A stretch of DNA of 64,000 nt from Strigamia acuminata (GCA_949358305.1 OX442314.1:42974581-43038580), one strand, 5' to 3'; counted from the stretch's first letter, positions 9,063 to 19,659 are shown. The notes: generated by a model from the sequence alone, not told the origin. Numbers and translations: made by a program.

Positions 9063-10055
9063 TTACGTGTGCGGTATCAGGTCTTTGGGTTTCCAAGATG
9101 GCAGGAGAACCAGCACGAACTTGAGCTTTTGTAATAGCTCCGGGATCCGGCAACACGTTTCTGAAGTGGACAAACGATTGATGGAAGTGTGGAAACCAAA
9201 AAAACGTAGGTGAACGCAGGTTTATGCGAAAATTTAATGTGTTTTCCAACTTTTTCGCAAATGGACTCCATGTACACGTGTGGAAATTAAACAACAATAT
9301 CTTTATATAGCTTGTGTTCAATTTACAGTTTATATTTCTGATTTCGGTTCTGTGTAATGCCTTTTCTTGATTCTGGTTCCGTGTAATGGCATCTGATTCA
9401 TGCATAATTTAAATTCAATTTGTGCGATGAATATTTGGGAGTTGTATAACTAAATTGCTCGCAGGTTAGTTATTAATTATATTTTCTGGCGCTGTGTAAT
9501 GACATTTCCTTTACACATAACTGTTTCCCGTATTTAGTAAATTAACTGTCATTATTTAATCTGTAAGAAGCGGACGAAATGTGTTTGTACAAGATGTTGT
9601 ACTAGTACAAACTCGATGAAAAGTTGCTATGAATACATTATAGCTAATGTATAAAATATATAAATCCTTAGATTTATATATTTATTCAACTTAATAAAAA
9701 ACAATCTTCAAATTCACAGCTAAATAACAAACAGCGCCATCTATTGGTGAAATTAGCTATTTATTCTACCCAACGTCGTAACTGTCACAATTTGTATGAG
9801 GATTTGTTCTATTTTGAGCGCGTACGGTTTGTTCGAACAGTGAAAGATGGTATAGACATGAGTGAAACTTGGATGAAACTGTTACATTAGGCGCACTGCA
9901 CGTACAGTAAACTGTGGCAAATGTGTTTAAATTGACGTATTTTAAGTGAAAAAAAATTCTTTTATTAATGACAGCGAGTCAATCTTGTTTCCACGGCGAT
10001 TCAACATTTGGCCACGCGCATGTTGTGAAACGCGGGATACAGGACTAGGACTAAA
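9063..10055. other. Intergenic and upstream region of the five-exon gene cluster
   Basis: No supported gene is seen; the 122-codon minus-strand frame at 9037-9405 overlaps the palindrome and has no motif. The last ~200 bp resemble the upstream regions of the next two paralogues (AGTCAATCTTGTTTCCACGG and GACTAGGACTAAAA), so the promoter and leader of gene A lie here. Confidence 0.5.
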
Positions 10056-10076
10056 ATGGCCCGGAAAATTACCTAG
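10056..10076 (+). promoter_or_regulatory. Conserved upstream mini-frame in the leader of gene A
   Basis: ATG GCC CGG AAA ATT ACC TAG encodes MARKIT and stops 19 bp before the main ATG. The same six-codon frame with a stop is kept at 12205-12225 (ACG start) and 13797-13817 (MARKMT). A translational control role is inference. Confidence 0.5.
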
Positions 10077-10095
10077 TGAAACAAAATCATAAATC

Positions 10096-11329
10096 ATGGC
10101 GGTACGGGGTCGAAAGAGCGGAATCTTCGATTGGCACGTAATTTTTTGTGCAGCTTGTGTCCTTTCATCTTGTTTCCTTGCTTATATTTCCCTGCACCAC
10201 CTTGGGTAATGTATTCAGTATGCCTAGTTTGTAAGAACGTGTATCCTCTTAGGCAAAAAACTTATATTTTCTTTCAACTGTCACAACTAGATCATTCAAG
10301 GTAAATTTTGTTCCATGCAATGACGCGCAAATGACGCTGAGCGAACAAGTTGCAATAGCCGAGGTGAGGATATAATGAAATAAATATTTTGTACGTGATG
10401 GGACTAATCCTGAATAACTAACCAACCGATTCTTTTGATGTTCAGAACTTTCTGGACCTCTTATTTTCTGATAAAAGTGTGGACACCAACCGGTCACAAA
10501 TTTTTAAAAACGTTGAGGCTGAAACTGTCGCGAAAATACGAAGGTAAAATGCAGTGTTGTATCGAATGTGAACTAACAGTTCACGTTCAAGAACGAAGTT
10601 CGTGAATTAGTTCAATTCTACAGATGAACGAAAAATTCAAAGTTCGCTCACTTTGAGTTCACGCTCACCATGTTTGATGATAAAAACGTTGCAAAAATGT
10701 TAGTTTAAATGTTTAGATGACGTTTTGCTCATCAAAACATTCATTTCTAATCCTTTTTTACAACGAAAACAGCCATGAAAGCAAGGAAAACGACTGTTAT
10801 ACTAAAAAAGAATTTTTTTTTTTTGTCATCTGCAATGCACAAATTTAATTTCTAAAAAATATCTGAAAAATGAACGTGAACTTTTGATTCACACGGTCAT
10901 GAACACGAACTTGAACGCGTTCACAGTTTAGTGAAAGAGATACAACACTGCTAAAATGCGCTGATTAATCGCATCTGTACGTTTGTTTTACACGACATTT
11001 CTCTTGACCAGGACTTTGCTGTCAGCAGATAGTGCAGCCGTACTAAGGATGAAGAAATTAGTGGTCAAGGTCAGAGAGTTGGCATCCGACGAAGTGAGTG
11101 TCATTGCAATGTTGTCGAGGCAATCTAGTTTGAATTTGTCGTATGCAAACGAATATTGCAGGGAATGAAGATTGCAATCATGAGGTTGCAGTTCCAAGTG
11201 AACAGCGTAGTTGATCTCGTCGACGACATGGTTGACGAGCGCCTGGGCCGACGCAAGATCGAACGCAAGGACGACGACGTCGCCCACTGGATGCCCAGTT
11301 CGTTCAGGCTGCCGTCAGATGTGAATTAA
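10096..11329 (+). CDS. Gene A: five-exon small membrane-anchored protein, unknown family
   Basis: Exons are 10096-10205, 10291-10363, 10446-10543, 11012-11093 and 11162-11329. All junctions are GT-AG, with intron phases 2, 0, 2, 0, and they join without a stop into 176 aa. Residues ~13-36 (WHVIFCAACVLSSCFLAYIS) form one hydrophobic segment, a signal anchor or signal peptide. The rest is mainly helical and charged, with ERKDDDVAHWMPSSFRLPSD near the C-terminus. The family has a conserved W-[ML]-P-S motif there. Two paralogues follow in tandem in the same orientation. A polyadenylation signal lies at 11770-11775. Intron 3 holds a 399-bp hAT-like MITE. I do not recognise the family and assign no function. 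The model is strong because three copies agree. Confidence 0.78.
10552..10950. mobile_element. hAT-like MITE in intron 3 of gene A
   Basis: The ends are CAGTGTTGTATC and its reverse complement. The flanks are GTAAAATG (10544-10551) and CTAAAATG (10951-10958), an 8-bp duplication with one change. Subterminal TTCACGTTCA-type repeats lie near both ends. Subtracting it leaves an intron start like that of gene B (GTAAAATGCGC). An 8-bp duplication with CAGNG ends is the hAT signature. Confidence 0.85.
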
Positions 11330-11540
11330 GATAGTATTGTTTACAATTGGTTGAGTTTTGATGCGATTTATTCGTTAGCGCTAATCAGGAGTGAATCAAT
11401 GAGGAAATTTGCGGAGAAATAACCCAAAAGCGATTTATTTTGGCTTAGAAATGTATTTTCAGGCCTAAAATGAAGCAAAAATCATAAATGGGGCGACTAT
11501 ACACCAGTTGCTATTACTAATTCAATTTCGTCTATTTCAG

Positions 11541-11576
11541 GGAGAATCTGATGGAAGACGCGCAAGGAAAGATTGA
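11541..11576 (+). other. Candidate alternative sixth exon of gene A
   Basis: After a TCTATTTCAG acceptor, 12 codons encode GESDGRRARKD and stop with TGA. If the exon-5 end (GAT|GTGAAT, 11320/11321) is used as a donor, this joins in phase 0. The gene B counterpart (13238-13273) has the same length and stop position. Confidence 0.4.
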
Positions 11577-11861
11577 AAATGGAATGCTTGGACAAATTAT
11601 TAGTTCGTGGATAATATGGAACAACAAATTTTGGAATGAAGGGCCTCGTTCAGACATTTCTCCAAATTTAACGTGAATCGAATAATGTTAATTTGTATTT
11701 TGATCGTCGTAGTTTTCGTCACCCGCTGTCCTAGTTTTTTGCATCTCGTTCATTGTAGAAATTTTGAGTAATAAATGTCGACATTTTGAGCCAATATGTT
11801 AGCCACATTAGGCCAAAGAGTAAAAATGCGTCGTAAAACGCTTAGCAAGAGTGGGAAAGCG

Positions 11862-11957
11862 CCAATGGTCTCACCGAGCACTGCAGGAAAGCACCAATGG
11901 TCTCACCGAGCACTGCAGGAAAGCACCAATGGTCTCACCGAGCACTGCAGGAAAGCG
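11862..11957. repeat. 32-bp tandem repeat, three units
   Basis: CCAATGGTCTCACCGAGCAC starts units at 11862, 11894 and 11926, nearly identical, between genes A and B. No function is visible. Confidence 0.9.
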
Positions 11958-12204
11958 ACACGTTGAATGAACGTGCAATGCGGGGTCGCTCGATCTAAAT
12001 CGCAATTAAGACAAGTTGCACGCGCAAATGTGTATAAATTGATGTATTTTAAATTAAATAAATATTTTTGTTAATCAGAGTGACGAGTCAGTCTTGTTTC
12101 TACGGCGATTTGGCTAAAGAGTGAAAATGCGCGCGAGCTCGCATTTGCGCATTGTGTAACGCGTAACTAGAGTTCGGAAACCATGCAGTGAGACTAGGAC
12201 TAAA

Positions 12205-12225
12205 ACGGCCCGGAAAATAACCTAA
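12205..12225 (+). promoter_or_regulatory. Upstream mini-frame in the leader of gene B (ACG start)
   Basis: ACG GCC CGG AAA ATA ACC TAA keeps length and stop relative to genes A and C, but the first codon is ACG, a near-cognate start. It ends 10 bp before the main ATG. Confidence 0.4.
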
Positions 12226-12235
12226 ATTAGAAATT

Positions 12236-13065
12236 ATGGCGTTGCCGTTTCGTCTTCGAAAGAAGGATTGGAATTCCCTTTTGTTGTTCACTCTCTGTGC
12301 GTTTTTTGCACTTTGGACGATTTTCGAGTATATCTTTGGGTAAAGTGCACAGTAAATGTGTAAGATCGTGTGTCCTCCCACGCAATAAAACTAATATTTA
12401 CTCGTCACAATTGTAGACCATTGGATCTAAAGTTGGTTATAGGTTCCGCCAAGCTGTCGCCGAGCGAACAAATGGCCGCAGCCAAGGTGAGGATAAAATC
12501 AAATAAATATTTTTTTACGTTAATAATAAACTAAACTGACTACAGGACATTCTGAACATCGTGGACAAACTCTTACTTCCTGACATGAATTTGGCATTGA
12601 ACCCGTCAGAAACGTTCAAAAACATTCATACCGCGAGAGTCGCCAAAATACGAGAGTAAAATGCGCCGATTAATCGCGTTTCTACATTTTTTTTACGTGA
12701 CATTTCTCACCACCAGGGTTTTAGATGACGCTGGCATAATAAGGTTGAAGAAATTAGTCTTCACGATGAAAGAGTTGGCTAAGGACGAAGTGAGTGCAAG
12801 TTTTGTCTCTCTGGCCGCGCTCGGCTATGTTGTTCGGCCATTCTAGTTTGAATTTATCGTGTGGAAACGAATATTGCAGGAAGTGAAGATCGCGATCAAG
12901 AGGCTCGAGTTAATGGTGCACAACGCGCTTTGGATCGTCCAAGATGTGATCCACGAGCGCTTGGTCGAACACAAGCGCGACGACAGAGCGAAAGATGGCG
13001 ACATGTCCGACTGGCTGCCCAGTTCGCTCAACTTTCCGACAGACTTACCGCAAGAGGTGAATTAA
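12236..13065 (+). CDS. Gene B: five-exon small membrane-anchored protein, unknown family
   Basis: Exons are 12236-12339, 12417-12486, 12546-12655, 12717-12789 and 12880-13065; phases 2, 0, 2, 0; all GT-AG; 180 aa. A hydrophobic segment spans residues ~12-33 (WNSLLLFTLCAFFALWTIFE), and the C-terminal part has DMSDWLPSSLNFP, matching the WMPSS motif of gene A. Exon 2 keeps LSPSEQ (LSEQ in A), and exon 4 keeps LKKLV...KELA.DE. Introns are 59-90 bp, the most compact copy. The AATAAA signal is at 13462-13467. The Met at 12661, which opens a 61-codon frame, lies inside intron 3 and is not the start. Function unknown; probably co-regulated with A and C because the leaders are similar. Confidence 0.8.
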
Positions 13066-13237
13066 ATTCGACATTCGGTGCGGAAACGATGGATTTATTC
13101 GTTAAATGAGGAAATAACTCTCAAGCAATTTATTTTTGTCTATAAAATGTATTTTTAGGCCCAAAAATGAAGCAAAAATCATAAATTGGGCCACTGTGTA
13201 CCAGTTGCTATTTCTAAATCGATTTTGTCTATTTCAG

Positions 13238-13273
13238 CGAGAATCTGAGGAAAGACGCCCAAGGAAAGATTAA
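13238..13273 (+). other. Candidate alternative sixth exon of gene B
   Basis: After a CTATTTCAG acceptor, 12 codons encode RESEERRPRKD plus TAA. The exon-5 end CAAGAG|GTGAAT (13056/13057) is a fair donor and joins in phase 0. Length, stop position and basic character match 11541-11576. Confidence 0.4.
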
Positions 13274-13796
13274 AAATGGAATACTTGGAGAAATAATGTT
13301 TGGAATTAGTTCGTGGATAATATGGAAGGACAAATTTTGGAATCGAGGGCCTCGTTCAGATATTTTTCCAAATTTAACGTGGATTGAATAATGTGAATAC
13401 GTATTTTAATCGTCGTCGTTTTCGTCGCCCGCCGTCCTAGTTTCTTGTAGAAATTTTGAGTAATAAATGCTGAGTCATTTACAGCCAAGATGAAGCAAAA
13501 TCAAACTGATTTTACAGCAAAAAATGAATTTTTTCAGGTTTTTCAGTTCTGGGGCCTCGAGAAAGTCCTCCTACAGATTCCATGCGGTTCAAAAATACAT
13601 TGCAATTGTATGAAATGTCTCAGATTACGGTTACTGCTCGTACAGTAAAGTGTGCAAGTGTTAACAATCGTTATATTTACTTGAAATGGATCAATTTGTT
13701 AGCGAGATTAGGCCAAAGAGTGAAAATGCGCATGGGCTCGCGCTTGCGCATTTGTTGTGAGTGGGAAACGTGGGCTGCTGTGAGATTAGAATTAAA

Positions 13797-13817
13797 ATGG
13801 CGCGGAAAATGACTTAG
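13797..13817 (+). promoter_or_regulatory. Conserved upstream mini-frame in the leader of gene C
   Basis: ATG GCG CGG AAA ATG ACT TAG encodes MARKMT, 41 bp upstream of the main ATG. Just before it is a GCGCATGGGCTCGCGC-type motif also seen upstream of gene B. Confidence 0.5.
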
Positions 13818-13858
13818 GTTATTGGCGCTTCTTTGAGTTGCAAACTATAAACTGTTCA

Positions 13859-15438
13859 ATGAGACGCCTCGTTTTGTTCGCAGTATTCATTGTGGTTGGT
13901 TTAATATGCTTTTGTCCGCGCGGGTAATGTATAAGAATTTGTATCTTTTGCTTAAAATTTAATGTTTACTTACCGGCAACTGTCACTACTAGAACAAACA
14001 CCAATGGACCACCAAATGAACGCGATTACGTTAAACTGAAGAAGAGCGGTTACTTGATTCTGGATTCGATCAAGGTGGGATTATTATTTTTGGACATTTT
14101 TTTTCTAAGGCCCAATTATTTGATAATGCATTATTTCTGCCTTGAAATACATTTTTTAAGTATAAAATTGGCGAATAAAATGCGTTTTTTTAACCAAAAA
14201 ATGCGTTTTTAAACTTTTTTTTTACCAAAAAATGTGTTTTTTGACCAAAATATGCGTTTTTTTAACCAAAATATGCGTTTTTTTAACCAAAATATGCGTT
14301 TTTTTTTTTTTTATTAAAAAATGCGTTTTTTAACTTTTTTTTACCAAAAAATGCGTTTTTTAACTTTTTTTTTTACCAAAAAATGCGTTTTTTAACTTTT
14401 TTTTTTTACCAAAAAATGCGTTTTTTTGACCAAAATATGAGTTTTTTTAACCAAAATATGCGTTTTTTTAACCAAAATATGCGTTTTTTTTTTATACCAA
14501 AAAATGTGTTTTTTATGTAAAAATGCAAACATTTCATGAAATTTTTATTTTTATTTTATTACTACAACTGCGTTTATGTGCATTGACATGCATATTTTTT
14601 TTTTGAAATTTTTGCAAAAATAAATACGGAGTCTATTTTTCTTTTTCTTTTTTTTACATCAAAACGCATTTATTTGCCCAAATCAGGACTTACCGGTATC
14701 CGAAAGAACTGACTGACTGACTTCTCGTTTTGTTATTCAGGACTTTTTGGACCACTTACTGATCTTCAAAAAAGGGCTACCCGCCTCCGACTGGGAGAAC
14801 TTTATCCAGAGAATTCTACACACCGGAGAAGATGTTGCAACTGTTCAAATATCGACAGTCATGGGCAAAATCCAAGAGTAAAAAAGCATCGCTTGATCGA
14901 ATTTGTCCACTCTACATAACATTTCTCTCCACCAGGGCTTTGCAGGGTATGAACCAAGTGGATTTGTCCAAATTGAACGACACGTTCAATCTGCTCACAC
15001 AGTTTATATCAGAAGAAGTGAGTGATTGCCCACTGCGACCAAGTGCCGAAACCCAGGGCCGACCGGAGGTTGTGTGGTGTCTCGGGAAAAAGTCATTTGC
15101 AGTGCCCCAAAATATGAAAGGCGGCAGCAAATATTTTGTTAAATTTTCTTAGAAATTTGAAAGTCCAAGGTGCGAAAAATCGACGTGCGAGCCGACCCTG
15201 GGTTCTGGTCAGCGAGAAAAATAGAAGGTTGGGTAAAGAGTGCTGGAATGCAATTCGAGTTTGAATTTTGCAGGAACTGACAAAATTGTTCAAGTACGTA
15301 GTGAGGAATGTGGATAAGATCCTCGACTCTCCGTTCTTCCAGGAAGAACAGAAGGAAGGCGAAACGTCCGGATGGCTGCCCAGTTGGCTCACGGAACAGT
15401 TGCAGGAAAACTTATCGAGCACCGCAAATGTGGATTAA
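13859..15438 (+). CDS. Gene C: five-exon small membrane-anchored protein, unknown family
   Basis: Exons are 13859-13923, 13993-14074, 14741-14877, 14936-15017 and 15274-15438, with the same phases 2, 0, 2, 0, giving 176 aa. The N-terminus MRRLVLFAVFIVVGLICFC is a short signal-peptide or anchor-like segment without the preceding basic stretch of A and B. The body is the most divergent of the three but keeps DFLDHLL in exon 3, the L.KLNDT helix in exon 4 and GWLPSWL near the end. Intron 2 is swollen to 666 bp by an ATGCGTTTTTT array. AATAAA lies at 15565-15570. No sixth-exon counterpart was found. Family and function unknown. Confidence 0.75.
14180..14530. repeat. Tandem array ACCAAAAAATGCGTTTTTT in intron 2 of gene C
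   Basis: About 14 units of 19-30 bp built on ATGCGTTTTTT and ACCAAAA lie within the intron; unit length varies with the T-run. It explains the long intron. Confidence 0.85.
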
Positions 15439-15570
15439 TATATTTCCATTTAGAATTACCGTAGTTATTGAAGCGTAGAGATATAATTCAACGCCCAAAT
15501 TGAACGTGAATTGGAATCTGTTGTTTCTTGCCATTTAAATTTGTAATACGAAGTAATCTTGAGTAATAAA

Positions 15571-16000
15571 TGTTGAGCGCTGTAGTCATTTACACCCAAG
15601 ACACCTCTGGAGCTTGGACACTCCTTGTGGTTTTGGCCACATCCTGTTTATTGTAACTTGCCTTACCCTTGTACAAAAGTTCAGTTAGTTTTTATCACTC
15701 AACCCGTATGCATCCCTTTTCCCATCTCTCACAAATAACACTCAAAAAGCTACAATTAGTTTACATGGTCATGACTGTTGTTTTCGAAATGTTGGTTTCT
15801 CTGCAAAGCAGAAAAAATTCTTTTTTTTTTGAAAATCAAAGATAGCGACCTTAAAAAAACAATGGAAAAACCATGTGGAAAGTCAAAAATTTTTCCGGAA
15901 ATTCTGGAATTTTGGGAAACTCAAGTCCTTTGGAACTCTGGGAAATAACTTCTGGAAATATTTGATCTGGTTCTGAACTTCTAGTTTCAAACAAATTTCT
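15571..16000. other. Intergenic stretch, nothing recognised
   Basis: This follows the gene C polyadenylation signal. No frame, repeat or motif that I can support was found. Confidence 0.5.
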
Positions 16001-16523
16001 ATGTGCTTTCAAAAAAATGTTGCTTTTCTTCAGAAATGGAGAAATTTATTTGGTCGACATTGGCGAAAACTTGCCGATTATCAACGCCGTACGATTCCTA
16101 CCGCTGCTGTCACGTCGAAGACGCCGGCAGCGGCGACAGTCACGAGCGGAACAGCTAAAGCTGATTCGCCAAAATCAAAATCGATGGAAAAAACTCCTGT
16201 CGAGTTAAAAGAAATCTGGAGCCAACACCTCTCTGCTACGTTATTTCCACTGACACTGACGGCGCCGACCGAGGCTGGAGCCGTCACAAACACGTTAAAT
16301 TTCCCGAAGACGTGCAAGAGAATCGGCGAACAAACTTTTCTCGGTCGCGCTGGAAACACCACCAGCCGTGGAAATGCCACCGATTTTCGGCAACGTTCCG
16401 ACAAACCGTGTTTTTGGCGGCGACACCGAAGTCACGCCAATGATCGCCGAGGACGCAGACACGATGGTCCAAGCGCCGGAAACCGAAGAATGTATTATGC
16501 CACCTCCAAGGCCATTTTCACTA
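16001..16523 (+). pseudogene. Unrecognised coding-like stretch with a probable frameshift
   Basis: The base composition is GC-rich and codon-like. One frame runs through TAAVTSKTPAAATVTSGTAK and VELKEIWSQHLSATLFPL, then loses its character near 16355. A second frame (from 16368) takes over with MPPIFGNVPTNRVFGGDTEV and APETEECIMPPPRPFSL. This pattern suggests one old coding region with a frameshift, cut on the right by the LTR-like repeat at 16524. No domain is recognised. Confidence 0.35.
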
Positions 16524-16672
16524 TGTGACCGGCTGCCCCTGCAGGCTGATCACTGTGCTGCAACACAATGCGCTCTGTGCAGCTCTAGCGCCTCGTGCCT
16601 CTTGCGCAGCCTGTTGCTGACCGGAATAAACCCTTAACCCTTAAACTACGCGGTCGCTTCTCTACCCTTACA
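16524..16672 (+). repeat. Short LTR-like repeat, TGTGACCGGCTGCCC family
   Basis: The stretch starts TGTGACC, ends CCCTTACA, and has GGAATAAA internally (16623-16630): 149 bp with TG...CA ends, like a solo LTR. No target duplication is clear. Relatives are at 3462 and 27873. Confidence 0.45.
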
Positions 16673-16689
16673 GGCATACAATCCTTCAG

Positions 16690-16985
16690 GAGACTGAACA
16701 ATTAATGGATCATATAAAATCTAAGCCTGGACGTTATGGAATAAAAGTTTGGGTTTAAGCAGATGCAAAATCAAGTTACTGTTGTAATTTGGAAATTTAT
16801 TGTGGTAAAGTAAATAATATTCCTGAGGGACAATTGTCGTAAAAATGTTGACTGAATTTTGGAATGAATCTGGTTGGAATGTCACATCTGATAAATTTTT
16901 TACTGATTTTGTTTTAGCAGAGCAAATGTTAGAAAATCGTCTCACACTTCTCGGTACAGTGAGAAAAAAATTGCAAAGGATTAGC
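16690..16985 (+). pseudogene. piggyBac-type transposase fragment
   Basis: KPGRYGIKVW and ADAKSSY, then in another frame SDKFFTDFVLAEQMLENRLT and LLGTVRKK, follow the order of the DDE_Tnp_1_7 domain of piggyBac transposases (KPxKYGIK, then DNFFTS, then L.GT.RKN). Stops and a frameshift near 16840 show it is dead. Only about 95 codons remain. Confidence 0.7.
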
Positions 16986-18212
16986 AAAATAGTTACTTGA
17001 CATGACAGGTAGAAGTGTATTTTCATCAGTTTTTATTTACACATGATTTAACACATAATTTCATTAATTTCATAAATTGATGGGCAGTCAGAAATGGATT
17101 TAATGCCACTGTCACATTTGAGTTTTCAAAATGAGAGTACTCCAATTGCAAATGAATGTGCTGTTGATCATGGAAGTGATTATTCATTTCAATTGCCAAA
17201 TTCTACTCATGAATTTGACAGTGCACATCTTAAAATTGGAGAGTTATGTTCAACACCTAGGCCTGGTCGAAATCAAGGAGGTGACTCTCCTACAGAGATG
17301 AATACACCAATCAGTGATGAAGTTGCTGGTTCATACAGCCAAGAAAGTGAAAGGTATTCATACATCACAATGTCAATTCTTTTACTGTGTTACAAAAATT
17401 TTTTTTCAGTTTCTTGGGTCGTCGTATTGTTGACGTAGGACATGTATTTTCTGCTATCAAGACCATATCAGATCACGATCCATTTGACTGCTCATTTAAA
17501 GATATGGACCTTGTCAATGAAAGCAGGGAAGGGCTGCATTTGTGTGCAAACTGTGTAATTTACGCAAGAAGATACGAAGTGAACCTATCGATGATGGGAA
17601 AATGAATTCAAATGAATCTGCAGTTTCGGGAATATTAACAACAGGAGGTGGCTATTCCCAATTGGAAGAAGTCCTGGCTGTGCTTGATGTGCCAGTTATG
17701 ACAAAACAAACATAATAAGACTCAGGCAACTTTGGGAAAAGTGTATCAGAAAGCAGCAATGGAAGAAATGATTTCAGCTGGGAAAGAAGAAGCAGAACTT
17801 GCTACTGCAAGCAGTGATTTGGACACTGATGGAATTCCACTGATAACCGTGATTGCTGATGGTCCTTGGGCAACTCGTTCTTACAGAACGAAATACAACT
17901 CTTCATCTGGCGTGGTAACAATCGGAAATTTAGTTCTTATACTTTTTTTAAAATTTCTTACTTTTTGCACATTTCAGGCAATAATAATGGGTGCCAGAAC
18001 AAAGAAAATTCTGTTTGCTGCAATAAGAAATAAGTACTGCTCAACTTGTGCCTTTTATGGCACAAAGCAAGAAACTACACCTGAACATCGATGTTACAAA
18101 AACTGGACAGGTAGTTCTGGTGGGATTGAAGCCGATGGAATTGTTGAAGGATTTCAAAGAAGTTTGGAAATGCATGGCGTCAGATTCGCTCGGCTTATTG
18201 GAGATGGAGATA

Positions 18213-18289
18213 CCGGGTGACCCACATAAAAGCGGCCCCATAATATTTCATACACACATTTTCGGGCCGCTTTTATGTGGGCCACCCGG
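18213..18289. mobile_element. 77-bp hairpin MITE inserted at TA
   Basis: Terminal inverted repeats of 26 bp (18213-18238 and 18264-18289, one mismatch, outer bases CCGGGTG) enclose a 25-nt loop. TA flanks it at 18211-18212 and 18290-18291. Taking out the element and one TA leaves an uninterrupted Mutator-like transposase frame, which supports a real insertion. Confidence 0.9.
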
Positions 18290-18770
18290 TAGTAGTGTCT
18301 ACAAAAGACTTTAGGATGAAATGCCGTACGGACATGCTTTGATCATTGAAAAAATAAAATGTCGGAATCACATTCTGCGAAACTATTGTAATAAGATCAG
18401 AGATATTGCAGGCAACACCAAGCTGGGAACACCAGCACAACGACAAATTATTAGTGGACAAGTACTCGTCTTAGGACTGCAGTTCAAAAAGCAGTTCAAT
18501 ATTAAAAGCAACAAAATGAATTAACACTATCTGAAAGAACACAATTACTGAAGAAGGGTGTTAAAAATGGCCCGTATCACGTGTTTGGTGACCACACTAA
18601 CTGTGCCAATTATTTTTGCTCTGGGTCAAAAGAAAATGAAATCAAACCTCGTACAGCAATTGTCAGCAACAGAATTTTTTTCAGAGATGCTAGAAGTAGT
18701 GGAAAGAGTGCATAATAATGCTTTTAGCTTAATCCACAATGTGACTAACATTAAGGGGTTTCATAAATGA

Positions 18771-18997
18771 TGCGCTGAAAGCGCTGAAGTGATTATTCCA
18801 ATAATCACAATCGTTCTATTATTGAAGACCCACACCAGGTTCAATTGATTATACTACTGTCCACATGACTTCCGGTTATGTTATGTTATCTTTTAAGCAT
18901 GAAAAGCTCCTTTTTCAGTGATTAAAAATAAGCGCTGAAACGCTGAAGCGATTATTCATGCGATTGGCCCACGCAATCACATGATAATCGCTTCAGC
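18771..18997. mobile_element. Probable small insertion with GCTGAAG-type inverted ends
   Basis: This lies between the transposase pieces ending near 18765 and resuming near 19005. GCTGAAGTGATTATT (18783-18797) faces the complement of GATAATCGCTTCAGC (18983-18997), and a direct copy GCTGAAGCGATTATT lies at 18943-18957. Exact ends are not certain. Confidence 0.55.
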
Positions 18998-19659
18998 AAA
19001 TTCAGTAATAGCAAAATTTATAGGAGGAAAACGAGTTAACTTCAGTCGTGGGCACTCATACCAAAGTCGTTGTGAAGCTGCTGTAGTTTCAATCAACTCC
19101 AACAACAACCTACACGGCAGAGTTCATGAAGTGATGTTTAACCGCAGTCCTAGAAAATTCACTGTTTCATTTATTAGCCGACGTCAAGATCAAAAAAAAT
19201 ATAACATTGTAGCACGAAAGGCCGCTGCTCTGAAACCACGAAAGAAAACTTCAAACATTTTACCAATGGGAGATGCAGATTATGGGAAGAATGCCCAACA
19301 ACCTGACATGGACACTACAATCTATGAAGAGGAAAAAAAAAGAAGATACTGAGGAGTTTACAAGTCTCTTTAGATCAGCGGAACGACATAGAAAAATAAC
19401 TGTTGGTCAAGCCATGTCACCTGTTTGGCTGCAGGAACGACAACGTTATTTATTATGCAAAAACTACGAAGGCCCTTCTGGGCCACCACACACATCATCA
19501 ATCCAGTAGTGATGAGAATAATAAAATTCCAAATAACCTTCATGTAAGTATTACAAACATTGCTAAAATAATTTTTTTGCTAACTATGTACTTGCAGACC
19601 TATAAACAATCGGGAGAATACATGGCAGTTTGTTACCGTGACAAACTACATGCAACACG

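Larger units (their letters stand above)
17094..19350 (+). pseudogene. Mutator-like transposase (PF20700 type) with introns
   Basis: The order is GRRIVDVGHVFSAI, KDMDLVNESREG, GGGYSQLEEVLAVLD, DGIPLITVIADGPWATRSY, IIMGARTKKILFAAIRNKYC, GIEADGIVEGF and, further on, AKFIGGKRVNFS. These match the Mutator-like transposase domain widespread in arthropods (family knowledge). GT-AG introns remain at about 17353-17409 and 17920-17979. Breaks: a frameshift with stops near 17625-17715, a 77-bp MITE at 18213-18289, a TAG at 18312, and an insertion-like stretch at 18771-18997. A WLQERQ piece at 19420-19445 resembles the start of the YqaJ-type nuclease often found beside this transposase. Confidence 0.75.

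Noticed and set aside
9037-9405. 122-codon minus-strand frame as a gene
   Set aside because: It overlaps the palindrome, has no motif, no splice partner and no paralogue in the window.
12661-12846. 61-codon frame starting MRRLIAFLHFF as a secreted peptide
   Set aside because: Its start lies in intron 3 of gene B and the rest is exon 4 plus intron. The same applies to the frames at 10983 and 14832.
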